64,000 bases of DNA, taken from assembly GCA_963678585.2 (NCBI GenBank), contig CAXXGA010000002.1, positions 2,728,001 through 2,792,000 on the forward strand, written 5' to 3'. The notes beneath the pieces are model-generated. The model did no database searches, was not told the origin of the DNA, and saw nothing but the letters and a program-made list of their open reading frames with translations. The stretch is from Breoghania sp963678585. Lineage in GTDB: Bacteria > Pseudomonadota > Alphaproteobacteria > Rhizobiales > Stappiaceae. This document shows, piece after piece, positions 51,778 to 58,914 of the stretch. The position numbers were made by a program, and so were the translations under genes. Each line of letters starts with the position of its first letter. Position 1 is the first letter of the stretch.

Positions 51778-53764
51778 CCGCCGCGATCACCTTCAAAAAC
51801 GCCTCGGCATATTCCTTGAGCTTCTTCGGACCCACGCCATTGACCTCGCCCATCTGCGCCTCCGACATGGGCCGCGCTGTCGCCAGTTCGATCAGGGTCG
51901 CATCGGGGAACACCACATAGGCCGGAACGCCGCGCTCGCGCGCAAGCTCCAGCCGCAAGGCCTTCAGATCCGCCAGCAGTTCCTGATCGCGCGCCGAAAG
52001 CTCGCTCGCCGCCGCCTCCACGCGCGCGGCGCGCTTTTCCCCGCGCTTCGATTTCGCGCGCGGCATCAGCACTTCCTCGCGGATGGCGAAGTTCTCCTTG
52101 CCCTCGATCACCTGATCGGCGCGCGGCGTCAGCTCCAGACAGCCATACCGCTGGATGTTGATGACGAGATAGCCGCCTGCCACCGCCTGCCGAATGAAGC
52201 CCTGCCAGAAATCCTTGGGCCGCGCCTTGCCGATGCCGAAGACATCGAGCTTGTCGTGCCCGCGCTCGGATATCTTCTGCGTTTCCGCCCCGCGCAGGAT
52301 GTCGATGATATGGGACGCCCCGAAAAACTGGCCCGTTGCGGCGATCGCCTGAAACAGCGCACGCGCCTCGCCCGTGCCGTCGATGACCTTGGGCGGGTCG
52401 ATACAGTTGTCGCAATTGCCGCAAGGCTCGGTCGTATCATCGAAATAGGCGAGCAACGCCTGACGCCGGCACCCCGACGCCTCGCAATAGGCCAGAAGCG
52501 CATCGAGCCGCTTGTGCTCGCGCAGTTTGTGCTCGCCGTCCTCGCCGTCGTTCTCGATGAACTGACGCTGCATGCGGATATCGTCGAGCCCATAGAGCAT
52601 CAGCGTCTCCGCAGGCGCCCCGTCGCGCCCCGCACGCCCGATCTCCTGATAATAGGCCTCCATGGAGCCCGGCAGGTTCAGGTGGCAGACAAAGCGGATA
52701 TCCGGCTTGTCGATCCCCATGCCGAAGGCGATGGTGGCGACCATCACCACCCCGTCCTCGCTCATGAAGCGATCCTGATTGTCGCGCCGCTGATCCGACG
52801 GCTGACCGGCGTGATAGGCAATCGCCTTGACGCCCTCGCCGCACAGATAGTCCGCAACCTCTTCCGTCAGCCGCCGCGACAGGCAATAGACGATGCCCGA
52901 TTGCCCCTCCTTGCCGGTGAGAAACTCCGTGAGCTGCCTGCGCCAGTTGGATTTGGGCTGAACGGCGAGCGAGAGATTGGGCCGGTCGAACCCGTGAACG
53001 ATGGTGCGGCCCTGCCCGTTGAAGAGCTTGGCCGCGATATCGGCGCGCGTCGCGCTGTCAGCGGTCGCGGTGAAGGCCGCGATGGTGGCACCCGGGAAAT
53101 GCGTTCCAAGCTCGGCCAACTGCTCGTATTCCGGGCGGAAACTCGGCCCCCATTTGGAAATGCAATGCGCCTCGTCGATGACGAACATGGAAGGCGCGAT
53201 CTTGCGCATCGCCGCCAGCATGCGGGGCGTCATCAGCCGTTCCGGCGAAAGATAGAGAAGCCTGGAGCGCCCGGCGGCGAAATCGCGCCATTCCTCCACA
53301 TTGTGCTCGCGCGGACGACCCGAGTGGATCGCAGCCACGTTGACGCCGTTGGCGCGAAGGGCCGCCGCCTGATCGTCGATCAGCGCCACAAGCGGCGAGA
53401 TCACGACGGTGGCGTGGTCGCTCAGGATCGCCGGGATCTGGTAGCAAAGCGACTTGCCCGCCCCCGTCGGCATGACGGCCAGCGTGCTGGTGCCCTCGCA
53501 CAGAAGATCGATGATCTCGCGCTGGCCGGGACGAAACGCCTGATAGCCGAAGACATCGTGCAGAACGTCGAGCGGGCCGCGAAAACGCGTCAATTCCGGC
53601 GAGGCGCCCTCATCGTGTGCCTGATCGTCCTGCAAAACCTGCCCGCTGCCGTCCACGCCGCGCTGCCCCTCATCCGTCCAGATCGCCGATTGCGCGAAGC
53701 AATCTCCCTCCCCGCCTATCCTGTTCGCTCGTCCGGCGCAATCGTTCACCGCCCATTCCGACAC
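51773..53764 (-). CDS. recQ: ATP-dependent DNA helicase RecQ
   Basis: RecQ unwinds DNA in recombination and replication-fork repair. The 663-residue protein has VMPTGAGKSLCYQIPAIL (motif I), VIDEAHCISKWGPSFRPEY (motif II and aromatic loop), FTATADSATRADI, IVYCLSRRLTEEVADYL, YYQEIGRAGRDGAPAET (motif VI), a zinc-binding cysteine set (CEASGCRRQ; CGNCDNC), a winged helix and a C-terminal HRDC domain. The aromatic loop reads WGPSF where many RecQ have WGHDF. The GTG start at 53764 adds about 60 residues before the helicase core; a downstream start is possible. Confidence 0.93.
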   Translation of the reverse strand: MSEWAVNDCAGRANRIGGEGDCFAQSAIWTDEGQRGVDGSGQVLQDDQAHDEGASPELTRFRGPLDVLHDVFGYQAFRPGQREIIDLLCEGTSTLAVMPTGAGKSLCYQIPAILSDHATVVISPLVALIDDQAAALRANGVNVAAIHSGRPREHNVEEWRDFAAGRSRLLYLSPERLMTPRMLAAMRKIAPSMFVIDEAHCISKWGPSFRPEYEQLAELGTHFPGATIAAFTATADSATRADIAAKLFNGQGRTIVHGFDRPNLSLAVQPKSNWRRQLTEFLTGKEGQSGIVYCLSRRLTEEVADYLCGEGVKAIAYHAGQPSDQRRDNQDRFMSEDGVVMVATIAFGMGIDKPDIRFVCHLNLPGSMEAYYQEIGRAGRDGAPAETLMLYGLDDIRMQRQFIENDGEDGEHKLREHKRLDALLAYCEASGCRRQALLAYFDDTTEPCGNCDNCIDPPKVIDGTGEARALFQAIAATGQFFGASHIIDILRGAETQKISERGHDKLDVFGIGKARPKDFWQGFIRQAVAGGYLVINIQRYGCLELTPRADQVIEGKENFAIREEVLMPRAKSKRGEKRAARVEAAASELSARDQELLADLKALRLELARERGVPAYVVFPDATLIELATARPMSEAQMGEVNGVGPKKLKEYAEAFLKVIAAA

Positions 53765-53901
53765 CGCCCCATTCCGGCGCGCGTTTGCGCCCGGCAGCGT
53801 CTCTCATCTTGCTTTCTTGCCGACAGGGCCCGATAACCGCGCAAACGCGTTTCGCTCACGCGCCTGAGCAACAAGACCTTTTCGACGGAGATCCTGTCCC
53901 C

Positions 53902-55422
53902 GTGCCTGTTTCCTTCTTCGCCAAGCTCGGTCAGGGCTTTCTGGAACGCCCGGTGCGCGGCCTCCTCGTTCTCTGCCTCGCCCAGATCGTCCTGTGGAGC
54001 CTGCTCCCCGCCGCAACCAGCCGTGCGCCGACGCTCGACGTGGTGGAAATGCTGTCCTGGGGCGAGCACTGGCAGCTCGGCTACTACAAGCACCCGCCGC
54101 TGCCCGCATGGATCGCGGAAGCCGCAAGGCTGATCACCGGCGAGCCGATCCTCGGCCCGATGATCGCCAGCCAGCTTCTCGTGGCGTTGACCTTCATCTT
54201 CGTCTTCGCGCTCGGCAAACGCCTTCTTGGCGCACGCGACGCCTTCCTCGGCACCGCGCTTGCGACAGGCGTCTACTATTTTTCATGGCCGACGCCGGAA
54301 CTGAACCACAATGTCGTCCAGATGCCGATCTGGGCCGCCTGCTTCTGGCTCTTCGCGTTGATCCGCGAGAACCCAAGCCGCCTGCTGCCATGGCTCGGCC
54401 TGGGCCTTGCCGCCGGTATCGGCGTCTATGCGAAATATTCCGTGGCGGTCCTCTATGCGGTGCTGGGCGTGTGGATGCTGATCCACCCGCAAATCCGCCG
54501 CGCCTTCCTGACCAGAGGCCCGTGGGCCTGCGTCGCGGTCGCCCTCATCGTTGCCGCCCCGCATCTGGTCTGGCTCGTCCGGACCGACTTCATGCCCATC
54601 ACCTATTTTCAGGCCCGCAGTCAGGCAGCCGACAGCTCGCCATGGAGGCCCCTCGGGTTCCTGCTGGCGCAACTGGGCGATCACGGGCCGATGGCCCTGC
54701 CGCTGCTGCTGGCCTTCCTCCCCTGGCCCCGCCGCAAGGCCGAATCCCCCGCCGAGCCCGCGCCTGCCGAGCCTCATGACGCCGCCCCGCGCGATGCGGC
54801 CCGCTTCCTCGCGCTAGCCACGCTCGCGCCCGCCCTGCTCACCTCAGGCCTCGCCGCCCTTCTGGGTGCCGGGCTGAAGGACATGTGGGGCGCACCGATG
54901 TTCACCACCTCCGGGCTTTTCGCGGCCGCCCTTCTGTCGCGCCGGCTTGACGACAGGCGCGCCCGTCGTCTCCTCGCTGGAGCGGCCATCCTGCTGGTCG
55001 TCTTGCCCATTGCCTATGCAGCCCAGATCCCCGTAACCGATGCACTTGGAAAGAAGCCGCCGCGCAACGGCGCGCCCATGGCCGCCATGGCAGGCTCCGT
55101 CACCGCCGCATGGCACGCGGCGACCGGCAAGCCCTTGCGCTATGTGGGCGGGCACACATGGCTCGCCGGTCTCGTCGCCGTGGGCAGCGCCGACCGTCCG
55201 GCCATGGTCGCCGACCGAGACCTCGCCTATTCGCCATGGGTCACGCAAGCCGATCTGGCGCGCGACGGCCTTCTTGTCGTCAGCTTTGCGGAAAGGCCTG
55301 CTGCCCCCCAGCCGGGCCTCGAAACCGCTTCCACCGGCACCATCGACGTTCCATGGTCGGGGCCCAGACCGCTCGTCCTGCACTACGCGATCTACCCGCC
55401 GCAACCACACCTCGAGCCGTGA
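53902..55422 (+). CDS. GT39/PMT-like integral membrane glycosyltransferase
   Basis: A GTG at 53902 gives 506 residues. The N-terminal half has many spans and the GT-C style acidic loop APTLDVVEMLSWGEHWQLGY with YKHPPLPAWIAEAARLI, which resembles the ArnT/PMT first periplasmic loop (the HPP tripeptide). Later segments include SWPTPELNHNVVQMPIWAAC and AGIGVYAKYSVAVLYAVLGV. A C-terminal periplasmic domain contains RYVGGHTWLAGLVAVGSADRP. It probably transfers a sugar from a polyprenyl carrier to an envelope acceptor; donor and acceptor are unknown. Confidence 0.8.
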   Translation: MPVSFFAKLGQGFLERPVRGLLVLCLAQIVLWSLLPAATSRAPTLDVVEMLSWGEHWQLGYYKHPPLPAWIAEAARLITGEPILGPMIASQLLVALTFIFVFALGKRLLGARDAFLGTALATGVYYFSWPTPELNHNVVQMPIWAACFWLFALIRENPSRLLPWLGLGLAAGIGVYAKYSVAVLYAVLGVWMLIHPQIRRAFLTRGPWACVAVALIVAAPHLVWLVRTDFMPITYFQARSQAADSSPWRPLGFLLAQLGDHGPMALPLLLAFLPWPRRKAESPAEPAPAEPHDAAPRDAARFLALATLAPALLTSGLAALLGAGLKDMWGAPMFTTSGLFAAALLSRRLDDRRARRLLAGAAILLVVLPIAYAAQIPVTDALGKKPPRNGAPMAAMAGSVTAAWHAATGKPLRYVGGHTWLAGLVAVGSADRPAMVADRDLAYSPWVTQADLARDGLLVVSFAERPAAPQPGLETASTGTIDVPWSGPRPLVLHYAIYPPQPHLEP

Positions 55423-55812
55423 AGCCGGTGCCCCGCCGGGCGACACGTCACAACCTTTGCGACATGACGTAATAGATTCCGGACCTTTCCGGCAGCGGTT
55501 TTCGAGGCTTCCGCATCGTGCGTTTCGACAAGCCCGTGACCGTTTGCCACTTGTTGAGGAAGTGACGATTTCCTTGCGTCACCTTGGCAAATTTGAAGGA
55601 ATTGAAGGGGTCCGGCGATGATTCAGGTTTACCGGCTCCCCTTCGCCGGGCTATAGCCGACAGCATCAGCGCCGCGGGAAATCCTCGCCGTGCGTATGAA
55701 CTATTGGTTGAATCCGAATATCGACCACGGCTGTTCGTGCGCCATCCGGACAATCCGGTTCCCTCCAACGGTGCGATAAATGATGATGCTCCTATGGGAA
55801 GGAACTGCCAGC
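55423..55812. promoter_or_regulatory. Spacer before the NitT/TauT-type importer
   Basis: The 390-base gap has no convincing gene. It holds TGCGACATGACGTAATAG (55458-55475), near-identical to TGCGACATGACGTTATAG before fdhD (16296-16313), and the paired phrases CCGGACAATCCGG (55748-55760) as a short palindrome. It probably contains the promoter of the downstream importer operon. Confidence 0.4.
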
Positions 55813-56838
55813 ATGAAACTCAGTCTTCGCAAGACCCTGATGTGCGCAGCAACGGCCGCAATGGCGTTCGCCACTTTTTCGTCGGTCTCCGCCTCCGCAG
55901 CAGACAAGATCCGGGTCGGCACGATCCGGCTCATTTCCCATTCAGCGAGCTATGTAGCCTTTGAGCGCGGTTATTTTGCCGAGCAGGGGCTCGACGTCGA
56001 ATACAAGTTCTTCCAGGCAGCCCAGCCCATGGCCGTCGCCATCGCGTCCGGCGATGTGGACTTCGGCCTGACCGCCATTTCCGGCGGCCTGCTGAGCCTC
56101 GCCGACAAGGGCGCGGTCAAGGTCATCGGCGGCGCGCTGCACGAAGAGCCGGGCATCGACGGCCAGATCATCATCGTTTCCAACAAGGCCTATGAAGAGG
56201 GCGTCACCGAGCCGTCCAAGCTCAACGGCCGCACCTTCGGCATCACGCAGGCCGGTTCCTCCTTCCACTACATGGCGAGCAAGATCGCCGCCGGGGAAGG
56301 CTTCACGCTCAACGAGATGAAGGTGAAGCCGCTGCAGAAGGTCGGCGCGATCATCGGTGCGCTCACCTCCGGCCAGATCGACGCCTGGTCGATCCAGCCG
56401 CATATCGCAAAGGCTCTGGTGGGCGCAGGCTCCGCCAAGAAAATCGGCATGGTCTCCGATTACATCCCGGACTACCAGGTCACCACGATCTTCACTTCCA
56501 CCGATATTGCCGAGAACAAGCAGGATCTCGCCAAGCGCTTCCTTGCCGCCTATTCCAAGGGCGCCGCCGACTTCAACGCCGCTCTGGTCGACAAAACCGA
56601 AGGCGAGGAAGGCAAAATCGCCATGGCCAAGCTCATCCACAAGTACGTCTATGTCGACAAGCCCTTCGAGAAGGCTTCCAAGTCGATCATCAACGGTGCG
56701 ATGCGGCTGAACCAGAACGCCAAGCTGGATCTCTCCAGCGTCAAGGACCAGCTCAAGTGGTTCAAGGCGGAAGGCCTGTCGCCCGCGGGCCTCACGATTG
56801 ACGACCTCGTCAACAAGAGCTTCGTGGAAGTCTACTGA
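55813..56838 (+). CDS. NitT/TauT-type ABC substrate-binding protein (NMT1 family)
   Basis: The 341-residue protein starts at the ATG at 55813 (GGAAGGAA upstream). A signal peptide (LMCAATAAMAFATFSSVSASAA) precedes the NMT1/SsuA fold: IRVGTIRLISHSASYVAFERGYFAEQ, LDVEYKFFQAAQPMAVAIAS and SGDVDFGLTAISGG. It delivers a ligand to the ATPase and permease downstream. The family covers sulfonates, nitrate, pyrimidine precursors and aromatic acids, and no ligand-specific motif is evident. Confidence 0.85.
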   Translation: MKLSLRKTLMCAATAAMAFATFSSVSASAADKIRVGTIRLISHSASYVAFERGYFAEQGLDVEYKFFQAAQPMAVAIASGDVDFGLTAISGGLLSLADKGAVKVIGGALHEEPGIDGQIIIVSNKAYEEGVTEPSKLNGRTFGITQAGSSFHYMASKIAAGEGFTLNEMKVKPLQKVGAIIGALTSGQIDAWSIQPHIAKALVGAGSAKKIGMVSDYIPDYQVTTIFTSTDIAENKQDLAKRFLAAYSKGAADFNAALVDKTEGEEGKIAMAKLIHKYVYVDKPFEKASKSIINGAMRLNQNAKLDLSSVKDQLKWFKAEGLSPAGLTIDDLVNKSFVEVY

Positions 56839-56853
56839 GCCCAAAAGCCTGAC

Positions 56854-56949
56854 GCCGGGCCCGATTGTTCAGGGTCCGGCCATCAGCCATTGAACAACGC
56901 AACATCCGAAGCAGTGAAAAGGGCGGCCACGCCATCTTGTGGCCGTCCC
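56854..56949 (+). terminator. Two hairpins between the binding-protein gene and the ATPase gene
   Basis: GCCGGGCCC (56854-56862) pairs with GGGTCCGGC (56872-56880) with one G-T wobble. GGGCGGCCAC (56921-56930) pairs with GTGGCCGTCCC (56939-56949) with one bulged base. Both lie in the 275-base gap after the binding-protein stop and lack long T-runs. A partial terminator or transcript-stabilising role is likely. Confidence 0.5.
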
Positions 56950-57113
56950 GGCAGTCTTCCCTGAAGGAAGGCTGCCTTGCCGTTTCAGCGTAGTCACAGT
57001 TATCCCCGCGCCGCTGCCGTCGTTTTCCGACCCGGCTGAGGGGATCAGGCCCCGCAGATTTCTGCAAATCCGATCGTTCGATATCTCCGCGGGGCGCGCA
57101 GGAGAGAAGGTCC

Positions 57114-57881
57114 ATGGACCTCAAGCTCGACCATATCAGCCATCACTATGGGCACACCCATGTGCTGGACGACATTTCCCTGACCGTGAAGCGTGGCGAG
57201 ATCGTCTGCTTCATCGGCCCGTCGGGCTGCGGCAAGTCCACCCTCCTGCGCTTTGTCGGCGGGCTGGAAAAGCCCGCAAGCGGACAGGTGCTGCAGGTCG
57301 GAGAGCCGCCCGCGGCTTCGCTGAACCCGCTCACCTACATCTTTCAGGACTTCGCACTCCTGCCCTGGCGCTCGGTGGAAGGCAACATCGCGCTGGCGCT
57401 GGAGGACCACAAGCTGCCCAAGGCGGAACAGCGCGCCATCATCGCCGACGTCCTGCGCCGCACCAATCTTTCCGACTTCGCCAAGGCCCTGCCGAAGCAG
57501 CTTTCCGGCGGCATGAAGCAGCGCGTGGCCATTGCGCGCGCCTTGTCCGTGCGCCCCGCCGTCATGCTGATGGACGAACCCCTTTCCGCGCTCGACAGCC
57601 AGACCCGCGATCTCCTAATGGACGATCTGATCGAACTGTGGACGCGCCAGCCCTTTACCGCCTGCTACGTCACCCACAACCTCGCGGAGGCCGTGCGTCT
57701 CGGTCACCGCATCGTGGTCCTGTCGCGCCGACCGGGCCGTATTCGTGAAATCGTGAAGATCGACATGCCGCTCGCCGAGCGCAAGGAGCATATCGCCGAG
57801 CTTGAGATCAAGCAGCGTCACTTATGGGACCTCATGCGCGAAGAAGCGCGCGCTGCCGACCGGGAGCTTGCAGATGTCTGA
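57114..57881 (+). CDS. NitT/TauT-type ABC transporter ATPase
   Basis: The 255-residue ATPase has GPSGCGKSTLLRFVGGLEKP, FQDFALLPWRSVEGNIALAL, LSGGMKQRVAIARALSV and VMLMDEPLSALDSQTRDLL, typical of SsuB/TauB/NrtD. The ATG at 57114 follows GGAGAGAAGG. It overlaps the permease start by 8 bases, so the two are coupled. Confidence 0.9.
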   Translation: MDLKLDHISHHYGHTHVLDDISLTVKRGEIVCFIGPSGCGKSTLLRFVGGLEKPASGQVLQVGEPPAASLNPLTYIFQDFALLPWRSVEGNIALALEDHKLPKAEQRAIIADVLRRTNLSDFAKALPKQLSGGMKQRVAIARALSVRPAVMLMDEPLSALDSQTRDLLMDDLIELWTRQPFTACYVTHNLAEAVRLGHRIVVLSRRPGRIREIVKIDMPLAERKEHIAELEIKQRHLWDLMREEARAADRELADV

Positions 57882-58746
57882 TACGGCCATGACCAATCTC
57901 AATCTGCGTAACAAGACCACGAAACAGGCGACCGGCTCGGAGCAGACAGGCTCCGGCGGGCATGTGCGCCCCGTGCCCTTCCGCGGCGGCGGCTTCGTCT
58001 ATCGCCCGGTGCGTTTCGTCGGGCCGCTGGTCTTCATCGCGCTGCTGGCCATCTGGGAGGCGGGCACGCGATCCGGGCTGATCAGCCCGCTGGTGCTGCC
58101 GACGCCTGCGGAATCCTGGCAGGCCTTCGTGAACCTCGCCAAATCCGGCATGCTGTGGAAGCACGTGGCGGCGTCTTCCGAGCGTCTCTTCATCGGCTGG
58201 ACCATCGGCACCGTCCTCGGCATCGCCGCCGGTCTGATGATCGGCCTTTTCTCCGTGGCGCGCTCCGGCCTCCAGCCCCTCGTCTCCGCCCTCTTCCCGA
58301 TCCCCAAGATCGCGCTTCTGCCGCTCTTCGTGATCTGGTTCGGCATCGACGAGGGTTCCAAGAACGCCACGCTCATCTTCGGCACGTTCTTCCCGACCGT
58401 GATCTCCACCTATGCCGGTGTCGACAACGTGGACCGTACGCTCATCCGCATGGGCCAGTCCTTCGGCCTGTCGTGGACGTCCATCGTGCGCAAGATCGTC
58501 ATTCCCGGCGCCATGCCGGCGATCCTGTCGGGCTTCCGCATCTCCTCCTCCATCGCCATCGTGCTGCTGGTGGCGGCCGAGATGATCGGCGCGGAATTCG
58601 GTGTCGGCGCCTATGTGCTGATGGCAGGCTCCCTGATGGCCACCGACCAGCTCATCGCGGGTGTCGCCATCCTGTCGGTCATGGGCCTGATCATCGCCTG
58701 GGCCATCGGGCTGGCGGAAAAATACCTTCTGCGCTGGCGGACCTGA
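57874..58746 (+). CDS. NitT/TauT-type ABC transporter permease
   Basis: The 290-residue protein has a polar N-terminal extension of about 45 residues, then about six spans. Motifs include GLISPLVLPTPAESWQAFVN, PKIALLPLFVIWFGIDEGSK and the EAA loop MGQSFGLSWTSIVRKIVIPG. It forms the channel of the importer of unknown substrate. A terminator follows. Confidence 0.9.
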   Translation: MSDTAMTNLNLRNKTTKQATGSEQTGSGGHVRPVPFRGGGFVYRPVRFVGPLVFIALLAIWEAGTRSGLISPLVLPTPAESWQAFVNLAKSGMLWKHVAASSERLFIGWTIGTVLGIAAGLMIGLFSVARSGLQPLVSALFPIPKIALLPLFVIWFGIDEGSKNATLIFGTFFPTVISTYAGVDNVDRTLIRMGQSFGLSWTSIVRKIVIPGAMPAILSGFRISSSIAIVLLVAAEMIGAEFGVGAYVLMAGSLMATDQLIAGVAILSVMGLIIAWAIGLAEKYLLRWRT

Positions 58747-58811
58747 CGGTTCAAAAGACCATCGCGACAGGCCCGTCCAGAACCTTTGTAAAGGGGGGGA
58801 CCTGTAACAAG

Positions 58812-58848
58812 GGGCGCGTCGTGAAGCGAGACACGGCGCGCCCTTTTT
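58812..58848 (+). terminator. Rho-independent terminator after the importer operon
   Basis: GGGCGCG (58812-58818) and CGCGCCC (58837-58843) form the base, with further pairing (CGTG/CACG) inside, followed by TTTTT. It ends the importer transcript. Confidence 0.85.
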
Positions 58849-58914
58849 CATGCGTACCGTTCGGACATATCATGTTGGAAAAGACCGGCCACGTGAGCCG
58901 ACAACTGGGGCCGA

